Counted from the first letter of the stretch, positions 18,556 through 27,616 are shown. The stretch: DNA of 64,000 bases from Mucilaginibacter sp. (GCA_028288305.1 JAQBOA010000052.1:1-64000), one strand, 5' to 3'. Notes: a model not told the origin generated them from the sequence alone. Made by a program: numbers and translations.

Positions 18556-18658
18556 AAATCGATACATATAAATAATTCGATTTATTGTTGCAAACAAATA
18601 TTGAATATTTTGTGCAATTATAGATAAAAAAACTATCGAAACATCGAAGAATATCGAT
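18556..18658. promoter_or_regulatory. Putative operators: repeated ATCGA(T) motifs
   Basis: Upstream of the SDR start there is an inverted repeat AAATCGA (18556-18562) / TCGATTT (18577-18583) separated by 14 bp, and further ATCGA sites at 18635, 18643 and 18653. Another ATCGAT at 18981-18986 lies beside the arsR promoter. A shared motif at both genes fits autoregulation and regulation of the SDR by the ArsR protein. This is inference. Confidence 0.45.
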
Positions 18659-18677
18659 AAATTAATGTATTTTTTTT

Positions 18678-18968
18678 TTAATCTTTATTAAAATGACTCA
18701 AGTATGAAATATAGGCGCTAAACACTTCCTTATTCACGTGGTATTTAACGTTACGCCCATCTTTATCAGCAATAAGCAAATCGGCATCAACCAATTGGTT
18801 CACATGGTGAGAAACGGTAGACTGTGCCAGCTCAAAGTTACTTACTATACATCCGCACTGCATCCAATCCTTTTGTTTATTTATCAGATCCATTATTTTT
18901 AAACGATAGGGATCACCCAGCGCTTTTGATATTTTTTCTATCTCTTTTAAACTCAATATCCTATTCAT
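18678..18968 (-). CDS. ArsR-family transcriptional regulator
   Basis: A 96-residue winged-helix repressor-type protein. The fold is visible as ISKALGDPYRLKIMDLI (helix 1-2), ELAQSTVSHHVNQLVDADLLIADKDGRNVKYHV (recognition helix and wing). One CGC pair (MQCGC) sits in the helix-3 region where some ArsR proteins bind metals, but the classic CVC motif is absent, so the signal may be non-metal. A -7 box (TATATTTG on the minus strand, 18974-18981) ends five bases before the ATG. The SDR gene downstream is the likely target. Confidence 0.88.
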   Translation of the reverse strand: MNRILSLKEIEKISKALGDPYRLKIMDLINKQKDWMQCGCIVSNFELAQSTVSHHVNQLVDADLLIADKDGRNVKYHVNKEVFSAYISYLSHFNKD

Positions 18969-18973
18969 TAATG

Positions 18974-18981
18974 CAAATATA
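18974..18981 (-). promoter_or_regulatory. -7 promoter box of the arsR gene
   Basis: TATATTTG on the minus strand, an exact consensus match, ends five bases before the ATG at 18968. A TTTT lies 19 bp further upstream at the -33 position, and ATCGAT falls in the spacer edge, as expected for an autorepressed promoter. Confidence 0.5.
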
Positions 18982-19122
18982 TCGATTTTGTGCTATATAG
19001 AAAAATACTCGTTCCCTTGTCCTGACGTTATCGCGACAATCTCTATAGCTTGCCGCTGTACTTCATGTTGCTTACAATAGCACATGATAAATGTTGGTAA
19101 ACCCTAAATGGGCGTAGATTCA

Positions 19123-19422
19123 CTAGTGCAATGCAAACCGCTTAATATTTGGAGGGTTCTTTTGAAACTTTATTTTTTCCTCGATTAAGTCATAGCCTCT
19201 TTGCATCCTTAACCAAAAATCTGCGTTACCCCCAAAAGCCTCTTCAATTCTTAATGCTATATTAGGCGTAATAGCGCCTTTGCCATTAGCGATCTTTGAT
19301 AATGTAAGTCTTGATACATCTAATAATTCTGCTGCTTTTCCAATGCTTAAGCCATTTGCATCAATCACATCCTCTTTTAAAATCATACCGGGATGAATAT
19401 TTGTACTTGCTGCTCTTTCCAT
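19123..19422 (-). CDS. HigA-family antitoxin-like HTH protein, orphan
   Basis: A 99-residue XRE-type helix-turn-helix protein of the HigA/VapI type: IHPGMILKEDVIDANGLSIGKAAELLDVSRLTLSKIANGKGAITPNIALRIEEAFGGNADFWLRMQRGYDL. HigA normally follows a HigB toxin gene, but the 60 bp upstream contain none, and the 154 bp downstream hold only a decayed intergenic repeat (CAATCTCTATAG near 19039). It therefore looks like an orphan antitoxin or a regulator recruited to another role. Confidence 0.88.
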   Translation of the reverse strand: MERAASTNIHPGMILKEDVIDANGLSIGKAAELLDVSRLTLSKIANGKGAITPNIALRIEEAFGGNADFWLRMQRGYDLIEEKIKFQKNPPNIKRFALH

Positions 19423-19482
19423 AATTATATTTTTAATGTGTATCCAAATTGTAATCTATCTTTTTTATTTGCGGTTGTTTCC

Positions 19483-21108
19483 TTACTCCACTATAATCAC
19501 CCTATTCCCATTCATTCTCCTCACCCATAAAACACCTCCGCCTTTTTCAAGTGCACTCCAGGTATAACCTTCACCCGTAGCAGTTTCTTTTAATGGATTA
19601 TAATTCAGCAGCACTACTGATGGCTTTGCTTTTAGTTTTATCTCTTCTGTGCCATCATTATCAAAGGTGCGGTAATATACACGCACTTTGTTGGTATCGG
19701 TTTTGTCAAAATCAACGCTCAGATATTTATGAAAATGACCTTTATAATCTGCCTGCTGGATAACAGAGGTGGTTGAAAGGATATGATCCTCAACAGGCGC
19801 CAGTACCGGATAGGTTGCCATCGCCCGCAAATAATGTCTTACATAATCACCATAGCCATCCGTAAGCCAGGGCTCATCCGTAGGGAAACAATTTTTGCCG
19901 TCAAAATCAACCGCGTAAGTGGCCCAGTTCAGTTCGTGTATAGCATTGGTATAATAAGACGTATCGCCAGTTAAATACCCGTATAATAACTCATCTGTCG
20001 CCTGCCTTGCACTATGGCTATTTCCTGGAACCGGGTAAACCGACTGCTCGTTGGTAACTATCACACCATATTTTTTCCATTTATCATTGTCAAAATTGGT
20101 ATGCACCCAGTTGATAATACTTTTTACCTGTGTTTTCCATTCGGGGAAATACTGCGGATGTTCCATCATATATCGGGCGCAGGTCATGGCATTTATCTGT
20201 GTTTGGCTCCACTCTCCTACATCTTCAAAAAATGGACCCCATTTGTTATTTTTTATAGGATATTTTTTTAGCCAGGTTACTATTTTATTAGCGGCAATTT
20301 TATAGGCAACTACATTACCTTTGTTTAACTGTATTAAATCAAAAAATAATTGCAGCGTCGGTGTAAGGTTACTGGTATAGCAGGCTGTATCGACAGATTT
20401 CGTAATCCCGTCGTCCTGGAGTAAAGCCGTTTTACCGGTAAACACGTTCACTTTAAACGGCAGGGGAGAATGTTCTGCAGTCCCTGTTTTTACATTTGCA
20501 GCAAGCGTATTGGCTATTTTCACTGCAGGATCAAGGAAAAGAGGATCATTTTTTATTTTATAGGCATGTACCAGTTCCAGGCCGAAAGAACCTGCTTTGT
20601 CAGGCTGTGTAACGCCTTTGCCGCTACGCATATCACCGTCATATATCCCCGAATAAATCAGCGTATTGTAGGGGAATGGAATATCTGGCCATTTACAATT
20701 TGCGGGCGATAAGCCATGTGTTAAGTAATAATCAGCGAGGAAATATATATTCGATTTCACATTTTCATCTCCGGTGTAGGCATAAAATAACCGCCATGAG
20801 GAAATAGCCATCATAAACTGATCGCCGCCAATACCGCGTGGGTCATCCATGTTTTTGTTCCATACCTGGTGGTTCATATAATACGGCAGTCCATTAGGGT
20901 CCCTGCGCATGTTAAACCAAAAATCCCAGATGGTATGTAAATTATGATCGTAAGCTATGGCAGGGTCAGCATTATACCAGGGAATAATATTGCCTCCCTT
21001 ATCTGTTTGGATAGGGTGATATATTAAAGTTTCACTTTGCTGGGAAAACAAACTATTTGTTGTAAACACGAAAAACAACGGTAAAAGAACAATCGCTTTT
21101 TTGATCAT
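19483..21108 (-). CDS. Secreted protein, possible six-hairpin glycosidase fold
   Basis: A 541-residue protein with a signal peptide (about 1-23). The mature part is rich in aromatic residues and reads like an (alpha/alpha)6 barrel: repeated helix pairs such as WRLFYAYTGDENVKSNIYFLADYYL, FGLELVHAYKIKNDPLFLDPAVKIANTL and GYGDYVRHYLRAMATYPVLAPVE, with acidic residues in the loops. A beta-sandwich-like tail starts near 440. Such proteins in Bacteroidota are usually periplasmic carbohydrate-active enzymes, but I cannot name a family or substrate. It is not in a SusCD locus. Confidence 0.65.
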   Translation of the reverse strand: MIKKAIVLLPLFFVFTTNSLFSQQSETLIYHPIQTDKGGNIIPWYNADPAIAYDHNLHTIWDFWFNMRRDPNGLPYYMNHQVWNKNMDDPRGIGGDQFMMAISSWRLFYAYTGDENVKSNIYFLADYYLTHGLSPANCKWPDIPFPYNTLIYSGIYDGDMRSGKGVTQPDKAGSFGLELVHAYKIKNDPLFLDPAVKIANTLAANVKTGTAEHSPLPFKVNVFTGKTALLQDDGITKSVDTACYTSNLTPTLQLFFDLIQLNKGNVVAYKIAANKIVTWLKKYPIKNNKWGPFFEDVGEWSQTQINAMTCARYMMEHPQYFPEWKTQVKSIINWVHTNFDNDKWKKYGVIVTNEQSVYPVPGNSHSARQATDELLYGYLTGDTSYYTNAIHELNWATYAVDFDGKNCFPTDEPWLTDGYGDYVRHYLRAMATYPVLAPVEDHILSTTSVIQQADYKGHFHKYLSVDFDKTDTNKVRVYYRTFDNDGTEEIKLKAKPSVVLLNYNPLKETATGEGYTWSALEKGGGVLWVRRMNGNRVIIVE

Positions 21109-21394
21109 ATCCTTATAGATAAGGTTTTAATAATTAGTTGTAAATTTGAATGATTATGCTAAAGTAGTTATAATCTATAACTTGATCATGTCAAAGAAAG
21201 ATACCGGTAGGAAAACGAATCGTTATCAGTAATACATTAAGCCGCACTCCCTTTTCTTCCATTTATACGCACCATATTATAGTATTAATACGCAGATACT
21301 TACGTACCGATACGTTTGTTTGCTGCTAATTATAGGTCTAAGTTTACATATAATATCTATTCTGCCAACCGCCAATTTTTAAATCTTAATAAAA

Positions 21395-23587
21395 ATGAAA
21401 AACGAAAAACCAAATGAGGTAGTTGTAAAGCTATCCAAAAACGCAGGTATTGAAAATACCGGCGGCCTCAATGTTTACGTTGTAAATGAAGGGGGTAAAA
21501 TTGTTGAAACAGCACATTTTAAAGGCAATGACGCTGTTCTTACCACGTCACGGGCATCACTCGAAGGCAAAAGCAAAGTGTATGTTGCCCAGTCGCTTCC
21601 GGAGGGAATAAAGGGCAGTAAAAAAAACGAACGTACCCTTTTAAAAATGAACGCCTATGAAGCGGTAAAAAACTTTGACGGGAATAATCTTGTTATCTAC
21701 CGCCTTCCTTCAGTAATTATTGATCCATTTCCGTTTTTTAATTGCCTTATCACGGGGCATGTTAATAAAAATTTTATAATTGATGGCCAATCAAAAAACC
21801 TCCCGCTTTGTGATTTGCGCGTACATATTTGCGAGGTGGAAACCGAATTAATATGGCCTTATATACCAATTTATTATCGCAGGATACCAGATTGGATAAT
21901 ACAGGAAATAGCACAAAAAATTGTGAATTCACCGCCTAATCCTATTGGGCCCGTAAGTCGTACAAAAATTAATTTGCCCTTGCGTTCATTAACCCAAGGA
22001 AATTCTTTGCAAACCGCGGCAAAATCGCCATTGGTTAAATTACCGGAGAATGTTGTAACTAATTTGATGTCGGGCTCGGTTGATTTGATACGTCAAACCA
22101 TGATCGACTATCATCACCTGCTGTACCCATACTTTTGCTACTGGCCTATATACTGGCCCTACATTTACATCTATGATGAGCAAACAATAGTTACTACCGA
22201 CTGCAACGGGCATTTTGAAATGTGGGAAAATACTTACAGTGAGGACGGCCCTTTGAATATATATATTTGGATTGAAGCAAATATAAACGGACAATGGGTT
22301 ACCGTTTATAACCCGCCAGTACCTTGCAACACCTGGTGGAACTATAATTGCAATACAGATATAAATATTACACTAACCGACTGGCGCTTACAGCCATGTA
22401 ATTGTGGTATCCCAGGCCCTGCCGATGCAGTATGGTTCCGTTCTATAGGCTGGGGCGCATCAGCATTACACATTGAGCAAAATATTGCTAACACAGTGAT
22501 TATACAGGGCGTAAATATGTCCAATGTTGGTTGTTCTGATATTCTGGGAACACCAATAAGTCCGTTTGGGAGCGGCCTTGATTTTAAATTATTTTGCGGT
22601 GCTGATATTTTTAATGCCGGGGTAACACATTATCGCTGGAAGCATACAAATATTGCAGATGCAAATCTTAACCCAATCCCATCCGGATTCCAGGTTACTA
22701 CTATTATACCGGGTGCTGTTACACGCCCATATTTAGTAAAACTGTCGGCAACACATTACGAAACACGTTTGGCCACATTGGGCGCAGTGGGTACAGCACC
22801 AGATATTGCTTACCATATTCCTCATCAAAATATCGCTTTAGAAACGCTCATTCCACCGCCGGATCATTTATTAAGCCCAACCTGGGAGGATATATTTTTT
22901 GACAGTGCTTATATCGACAGTCATGCATTAACCGATGGGCTATACCGTTTTGATTTGGAGTTGCTCAGGCAGGATGCAGGCGGACATTTTCACGTTGTAC
23001 CGGTAGCCAGGCCTACATTCCAGGTTTCAGAAGCTAACAACATTCTGAACAGCCAGGATGCGCCAAATAATTACCTGTTACCACAAAGCCCGCTTTTCCC
23101 TGCAAATAGTTTGAGCTTTAATGTTCGTATTGACAATGCACGTTGCGTAGGTAAAATACATGACGCGAAGTTACAGGAAACAGGCGCCCTATCAGGACCA
23201 TGCGGCTTCATTAAATATGATAATACTGGCCAGCATGTAGATATTAGCTTTGAGGCATCACAACCACGCAACTTTGCCACATTTAGTTTTGGCATTGTAA
23301 AAGGTAATGGCACACAGCCAACTGGAATTAATCCCAGTGGGTATGTAGTATCAAGCGTTGGTGGCTTTACCCTGGCAGGCGGGCTATTTAACGCTGAATT
23401 TACTGTAAATAGCCTATTGAATGGTTGTCCGGGTCAGGCGGCGTTTTCTGAAAACCTGCATGTAGCTGCTCTTGCTACTGATGGCTCGAACAGGTTATAT
23501 GCCTTTGATTATCATGACACAGCTACAAACAGAGACTACAATTATGATGCGTATGATGTTAATGCTTTTGCGTTAAGCCATACGTAA
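21395..23587 (+). CDS. Large hypothetical protein, no recognised family
   Basis: A 730-residue protein without signal peptide or lipobox. N-terminal about 95 residues are charged (VVVKLSKNAGIENTGGLNVYVVNEGGK). From about 110 to 350 it has features of a transthyretin-like beta-sandwich: NCLITGHVNKN, CDLRVHICEVE and TTDCNGHFEMWENTYSEDGPLNIYIWIEANINGQW. The C-terminal half is beta-rich with recurring VxIDNARCVGKIHDA and FRFDLELLRQDAGGHFHV segments. It stands alone, followed by two terminators. Function unknown; it reads like a large structural or binding protein rather than an enzyme. Confidence 0.7.
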   Translation: MKNEKPNEVVVKLSKNAGIENTGGLNVYVVNEGGKIVETAHFKGNDAVLTTSRASLEGKSKVYVAQSLPEGIKGSKKNERTLLKMNAYEAVKNFDGNNLVIYRLPSVIIDPFPFFNCLITGHVNKNFIIDGQSKNLPLCDLRVHICEVETELIWPYIPIYYRRIPDWIIQEIAQKIVNSPPNPIGPVSRTKINLPLRSLTQGNSLQTAAKSPLVKLPENVVTNLMSGSVDLIRQTMIDYHHLLYPYFCYWPIYWPYIYIYDEQTIVTTDCNGHFEMWENTYSEDGPLNIYIWIEANINGQWVTVYNPPVPCNTWWNYNCNTDINITLTDWRLQPCNCGIPGPADAVWFRSIGWGASALHIEQNIANTVIIQGVNMSNVGCSDILGTPISPFGSGLDFKLFCGADIFNAGVTHYRWKHTNIADANLNPIPSGFQVTTIIPGAVTRPYLVKLSATHYETRLATLGAVGTAPDIAYHIPHQNIALETLIPPPDHLLSPTWEDIFFDSAYIDSHALTDGLYRFDLELLRQDAGGHFHVVPVARPTFQVSEANNILNSQDAPNNYLLPQSPLFPANSLSFNVRIDNARCVGKIHDAKLQETGALSGPCGFIKYDNTGQHVDISFEASQPRNFATFSFGIVKGNGTQPTGINPSGYVVSSVGGFTLAGGLFNAEFTVNSLLNGCPGQAAFSENLHVAALATDGSNRLYAFDYHDTATNRDYNYDAYDVNAFALSHT

Positions 23588-23603
23588 AATATTTTTAAGA
23601 TCA

Positions 23604-23632
23604 CCTGCCGGTAGTTTACGGCAGGGGGTTTT
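23604..23632 (+). terminator. Intrinsic terminator of the 730-residue gene
   Basis: Stem CCTGCCG / CGGCAGG with an 8-base loop, followed by GGGGTTTT, 17 bases after the stop codon. The T-tract is weak. Confidence 0.65.
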
Positions 23633-23651
23633 GGGATGTAATAGTTGGTTT

Positions 23652-23686
23652 ATGCGTTCCGGGTTGAAAGACGGAGCGCATTTTTT
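23652..23686 (+). terminator. Second hairpin terminator, twin of 17144
   Basis: Stem ATGCGTTCCG / CGGAGCGCAT (one G-U pair), loop GGTTGAAAGA, six T. The stem is almost identical to the one at 17144-17173, and TAGTTGGTT precedes both copies, so this is a repeated element. Confidence 0.75.
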
Positions 23687-23882
23687 GTTTAAATATTGTT
23701 TTGAACCTGCATCGACTTATAAACCCTTGAGGCAGCTATAAAAAGTTATATAAATCATTTCTATTTATAATAAATAATTAATTAGCTTTATATATAATAA
23801 TAAATCCTAACTGAATCCGAATTTAATCGGAATGGCAAAAATATTTCCAGCCATTATATACATAATATTTAATTTATTGGAA

Positions 23883-24080
23883 ATGAAAAGTCAGGAATTT
23901 GCTATCGCCCGTTTAAAGGCTATAGAAAAAAAATATAAAGACTATTTTGCTGAAGCTAATTTAAAAATAATGGATTGTGTAATTATTAAAGGTACCGGTT
24001 TGGTAAGCGTTCACGTAATCAATAACGACTTACCACCTGAGATTGTTTACGAAATTGAGGAAATGTTTTGGGTCGACTAA
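23883..24080 (+). CDS. Small hypothetical protein, 65 aa
   Basis: Frame open from 23832, but ATG at 23883 (MKSQEFAIARLKAIEKKYKDYFAEANLKIMDCVII) gives a compact soluble protein, and the upstream 17 codons would add an odd hydrophobic stretch; the later start is preferred, though not certain. The product looks like an alpha-beta domain with a helical first half and a VVSVHVINNDLPPEIVYEIEEMFW-like second half. It lies 47 bp before the flavin-barrel gene on the same strand. Function unknown. Confidence 0.55.
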   Translation: MKSQEFAIARLKAIEKKYKDYFAEANLKIMDCVIIKGTGLVSVHVINNDLPPEIVYEIEEMFWVD

Positions 24081-24127
24081 TTTTTTTAAAACAATTCTTT
24101 AAAACTGGATTCTAAAATTATAATTAT

Positions 24128-24580
24128 ATGTTAGGTGAACTAAGCACAGACCAGGTAGAAGACCTGCTTAAAAGCCAGGCAATTGGCCGTATAGGCTGCC
24201 ATTCGGACGGTATTACTTATATAGTTCCAATTAATTATGTTTATGATGGCACCTTCGTTTATGGACACTCTGCAAAAGGCCAGAAGATTGATATGATGCG
24301 AAAAAATCCGGAAATATGTTTCCAGGTAGATGCGATACAAAACGTGGTTAACTGGCAAAGTGTAATTGCATGGGGAAAGTTTGAAGAAATAATAGACTTA
24401 CATGAAAAAGAGCAGGTTATGAAAAAACTAATAAATAAAATTATCCCGCTAATTACAAGTGAAACCGGCCACCCTTCACATGGAATTACAGAAAATGAAA
24501 GTGATATAGGCGATGGTATAGAATTAATACTTTACAAAATAGCTTTAAACAAGAAAACAGGCCGTTTTGAAAAAAGATGA
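24128..24580 (+). CDS. Pyridoxamine 5'-phosphate oxidase-like FMN-binding protein
   Basis: A 150-residue split-barrel protein. The strand pattern RIGCHSDGITYIVPINYVYDGTFVYGHSAKGQKIDMMRKNPEICFQVD is the classical PNPOx-like flavin-binding core, with AWGKFEEI following. Members bind FMN, F420 or haem; the reaction here is unknown. It is far shorter than PdxH and lacks its C-terminal substrate motif, so it is not a pyridoxine oxidase. A bidirectional terminator follows. Confidence 0.88.
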   Translation: MLGELSTDQVEDLLKSQAIGRIGCHSDGITYIVPINYVYDGTFVYGHSAKGQKIDMMRKNPEICFQVDAIQNVVNWQSVIAWGKFEEIIDLHEKEQVMKKLINKIIPLITSETGHPSHGITENESDIGDGIELILYKIALNKKTGRFEKR

Positions 24581-24594
24581 ATTTCTAAATAATA

Positions 24595-24627
24595 TTTAAC
24601 AGGCTGATTGTTTGTCAGCCTGTTAAA
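24595..24627 (+). terminator. Bidirectional intrinsic terminator
   Basis: Perfect 13-bp stem TTTAACAGGCTGA (24595-24607) / TCAGCCTGTTAAA (24615-24627) between convergent genes. A-tracts and T-tracts at the ends of the stem allow it to work for both strands. Confidence 0.85.
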
Positions 24628-24648
24628 TTAAATGCGGATCAAAATTTA

Positions 24649-25317
24649 CTAACTTCCAAATACATAAAAGATCGATAATGACAACCCATCATTAATAAAC
24701 CTAAAATTTAGGGAATCTTGATTCTGATGGCCGTAATTAAGATAATTAATATTTGTATGGTTATAAGACAAATTAGCAATTGTTGCCGAAACGCCTAATT
24801 TTTTTGAAGGGAAATAGACCATTCCAAGGCTTATACTGGCAGTATATTCATTTAACGTATTGCCATTGTTAATAGTAGCATTGGAAATTGGATTATTAAC
24901 GCTCGTATTGGCCCGGCTATAATCCAAACTAGGTCCCACTCTAAAGCCTATTTTATTTTGAAACATAAAATATTTCCTTAAATAAATTGTAGCCCCATAA
25001 TTATTACTTGTTTGTTTTGTTGGATTAACGGTATTAATTCCGTTATCAGTTTGCTTATTTGTGCCATAGCTTAAGGATGTTCCAATATCTAATTTATCAG
25101 CAATAAAGTAACTGTAATTTGGTCCTGCATTAAAACCACTAATTGTAAGGTTCTGCGTTGATGAGGAATTATCATAAGGATTTATTGACAAAATATTAAT
25201 TTTATCATAATTAAATCCCAAATTTACTCCAAGGGTTTGATTTCCCTTTTCTGTCTGTGCATGTGAAGCCTTAAATGCAAATAAAAATGTCGTCATTAAA
25301 ATCAAAATTTTTTTCAT
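24649..25317 (-). CDS. Outer-membrane beta-barrel protein
   Basis: A 222-residue protein with a signal peptide (about 1-20, ending SHAQ) and a mature part of alternating amphipathic strands with turns (LGVNLGFNYDKINI, FNAGPNYSYFIADKLDIGTSLSYGT, FRVGPSLDYSRANT), ending in FYVFGS. This is the OMP_b-brl type of small barrel with eight to ten strands common in Bacteroidota. An exact -7 box (CAAACGTA, plus strand, 25352-25359) lies 34 bases upstream. Role unknown. Confidence 0.8.
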   Translation of the reverse strand: MKKILILMTTFLFAFKASHAQTEKGNQTLGVNLGFNYDKINILSINPYDNSSSTQNLTISGFNAGPNYSYFIADKLDIGTSLSYGTNKQTDNGINTVNPTKQTSNNYGATIYLRKYFMFQNKIGFRVGPSLDYSRANTSVNNPISNATINNGNTLNEYTASISLGMVYFPSKKLGVSATIANLSYNHTNINYLNYGHQNQDSLNFRFINDGLSLSIFYVFGS

Positions 25318-25659
25318 GTTTTTATTGTTCTATTGTTTTGGTTAAGTACAGCAAACGTAACAAAAACTGCAATATTTCATTCGGATTGAACTAATATGAT
25401 GAAATAAAAAATAAATATTTGTTAGAGGTTTTTTTAATAATATAACCAAAAAAGTAGCGTTCAATTAGGTTTTATTAAGATACTAAGCAGATGATTTATA
25501 ACGAATTAAGATAAAATTTTGCGTCTTAAAAAAATTGATACTTAAAAGGATAAACCGTCATAACATGGTATTCGTATCGTAAAAAAAATAAAGCCCGGTC
25601 ATAAAAATAACCAGGCTTAGCATAATATTAGGTGTATAAAGTTGACTTAAATAATGATT
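25318..25659. other. Gene-free stretch between nuoN and a barrel gene
   Basis: 342 bp, AT-rich, no gene. It contains the promoter box of the barrel gene (25352-25359) and the nuo terminator at 25581-25618. Nothing else recognisable. Confidence 0.6.
25581..25618 (-). terminator. Intrinsic terminator of the nuo operon
   Basis: On the minus strand the stem AAGCCTGGT / ACCGGGCTT (one mismatch) is followed by a T-rich run (complement of 25581-25588). It lies about 40 bp after the nuoN stop codon. Confidence 0.75.
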
Positions 25660-27171
25660 TTATAGGAATTTAAGCAGAAGATTTGGAAATATCCCCAGCA
25701 ATATGAGGAAAAAGCATATTACACACGACAAAATGATAATATTTTGTGATTTTATTACAGATTTTGCAGGTAATTCTGTCCTTTTTAAAAATAAGTTGAG
25801 GGGAATTTTTATATAATAAAATAAAGAAACCACTGTAGTGATTGCACCAGTGATTATCAATAACAGCATCCAAATGTTATGATTCTGTTCGTAAACACTA
25901 TATACTGCCGAAAACACAAACAGCTTACCCGTAAAACCGGCAGAAATAGGTAACCCGGTCAACGATATGAGCACTATAACAAAGCAAACAGAAGCAACAG
26001 GATATTTATTTCCCAGGCCTCTATAGCTTTCCATGTCCTCTGCCCCGATGGCATTTGCAAAGTAAGTAGCGAGTGCTAATGCACCGATATTGGCAATTCC
26101 ATAAACGGCCAGGTAATAAGACAATGCCGAAATTCCGGAAGAAGTAAAAGTTACTATAGCCATCAGTGCAAAACCTGTATGGCCGATACTTGAATAAGCC
26201 AGCATCCGTTTTACGTTATTCTGAAGTACCGCGGCGAAATTTCCAGCTATCATAGTTATTATGCCAATAACGGATAAAAATAACCGGAAATCAAAGGCTG
26301 TCCATTTGGTGAAAAAGATAAATGGTGTTAAAAAATTGATCAATAGCGCAAATGCTGCTATTTTGGGTAAGGTAGATAACCACGCGGTTACCGGTGTTGC
26401 CGCACCTTCATAAACGTCGGGCACCCAAAAATGGATAGGTACAAATGATAGCTTAAACCCTATCCCAATCAATACTAAAATCATTGCAAAAGAAACAGCT
26501 GCAGGATTAACATGTATTAAGCCCTGGACCAGGCTGCCTGTAAATAAATTCAGTGAGCCGCCAAAGCCATATAACAGGGATATTCCATATAACATCATTG
26601 CCGATGATGCCGCACCAAACAATACATATTTTAAGCCGGCCTCGGTACTAAAAGCATTTTCGGACCGGTAGGCCACCATAAGGTACGATGCGATAGAAAC
26701 CATTTCAATAGCCAGATAAATCGATAACAGGTTAACCGCCATCACCATTAAATGCAACCCAAAAAGGGAGCCAATGGTAATCGTATAGAGCTCGGATAGG
26801 CCTTTGGGATGGGCATTTAACTTTTCGTCCCATTCAAAATACAATAGCAATATAAATGCAAGCCCATCAATAATAAACTTAAAATTTATGGATGTAGGGG
26901 TTAACAGCAGCATATCTGTAAAGAAAAAATGCCCGTTAACCTGTCCGTTTATAAATAATAACTGCATTTGCTGGTAATCCCTGTGGATCACCAACAAAAC
27001 GCCTCCGCAGGCTATGATCCTGCAAAGCTTTTCAGAATTTCTGCCGAATATTAAGTCCGTTACCAAAACCAGCACAAATAATACAGCCAGGTAAATTTCT
27101 GGTATAAAGTAAGGTATGCTGCTCAAAACATTGTTTAAAGCCTCTGGTAAAAATGGTAGCAGATCGTGCAT
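25660..27171 (-). CDS. nuoN: NADH-quinone oxidoreductase subunit N
   Basis: Antiporter-like membrane subunit of respiratory complex I, 503 residues with about 14 helices. Conserved features include EMVSIASYLMVAYR, KLSFVPIHFWVPDVYEGAATPVTAWLSTLPK with the helix 7-8 lysines, and VKRMLAYSSIGHTGF. It is the last gene of the nuo block, but a two-gene module (27186-28045) separates it from nuoM. A terminator follows at 25581-25618. Confidence 0.95.
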   Translation of the reverse strand: MHDLLPFLPEALNNVLSSIPYFIPEIYLAVLFVLVLVTDLIFGRNSEKLCRIIACGGVLLVIHRDYQQMQLLFINGQVNGHFFFTDMLLLTPTSINFKFIIDGLAFILLLYFEWDEKLNAHPKGLSELYTITIGSLFGLHLMVMAVNLLSIYLAIEMVSIASYLMVAYRSENAFSTEAGLKYVLFGAASSAMMLYGISLLYGFGGSLNLFTGSLVQGLIHVNPAAVSFAMILVLIGIGFKLSFVPIHFWVPDVYEGAATPVTAWLSTLPKIAAFALLINFLTPFIFFTKWTAFDFRLFLSVIGIITMIAGNFAAVLQNNVKRMLAYSSIGHTGFALMAIVTFTSSGISALSYYLAVYGIANIGALALATYFANAIGAEDMESYRGLGNKYPVASVCFVIVLISLTGLPISAGFTGKLFVFSAVYSVYEQNHNIWMLLLIITGAITTVVSLFYYIKIPLNLFLKRTELPAKSVIKSQNIIILSCVICFFLILLGIFPNLLLKFL

Positions 27172-27185
27172 TGGTTATTGAACTA

Positions 27186-27608
27186 TTAAATGTTGTTATT
27201 TTTCTCAAAACTATATTTTTCGAGTAACCCTGCAGCCTTTACCTCTGAATAATTTTTTACAAGGTTCTTTGCAAAGTCAAGATTTGTTGATTCCATTCGC
27301 AGAGGCCCCGTTTTGGGATACAGATATAACAATCCAATTGTTCCGGTCCGTTTATCACAAATTATAATCATCCTAAAACCTCCGGATTTGCCCGAATGCT
27401 GGAGTTCGTTTTCAAGCCTTACTTTATTAATTCTTATGTATGCATTTTCATAAAGCATATAATTTTTTTGCCAAACCTGGTCAAAGGAAGAATAATCAGA
27501 AAAGAAACCGTCAATTTCTTTTTTAATTGTGCCGTAAATTTTGGAATATTTAGGTTTGGTGAGTGTTTTTAAAAGCTTGTTAAACTCGGGGGTTGTAAAA
27601 ATCTCCAT
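27186..27608 (-). CDS. RelE/HigB-like putative toxin inside the nuo operon
   Basis: A 140-residue basic protein. The central SGKSGGFRMIIICDKRTGTIGLLYLYPK resembles the core strands of RelE/HigB/Gp49-type toxins (GGxRvi...iyll.iy.K) and is followed by a helix (FAKNLVKNYSEVKAAGLLEKY). RelE-type proteins are mRNA-cleaving RNases. It is 8 bp downstream of a helical protein (27617-28045) and 14 bp upstream of nuoN, so it is transcribed with complex I genes. The partner has no helix-turn-helix, unlike HigA. Fold assignment is tentative; no activity can be inferred. Confidence 0.5.
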   Translation of the reverse strand: MEIFTTPEFNKLLKTLTKPKYSKIYGTIKKEIDGFFSDYSSFDQVWQKNYMLYENAYIRINKVRLENELQHSGKSGGFRMIIICDKRTGTIGLLYLYPKTGPLRMESTNLDFAKNLVKNYSEVKAAGLLEKYSFEKNNNI

Positions 27609-27616
27609 TAAGGCGA

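Noticed and set aside
18987..19122. Degenerate stretch with CAATCTCTATAG downstream of the HigA gene, considered as a toxin remnant
   Set aside because: Translates only into a 30-residue frame without HigB features; it rather resembles a decayed half of the GTCATTGCGAGG repeat.
23832..23882. Upstream hydrophobic extension of the 65-residue protein
   Set aside because: Would make a membrane segment of low plausibility before a soluble domain; the later ATG fits better, though the upstream one cannot be excluded.
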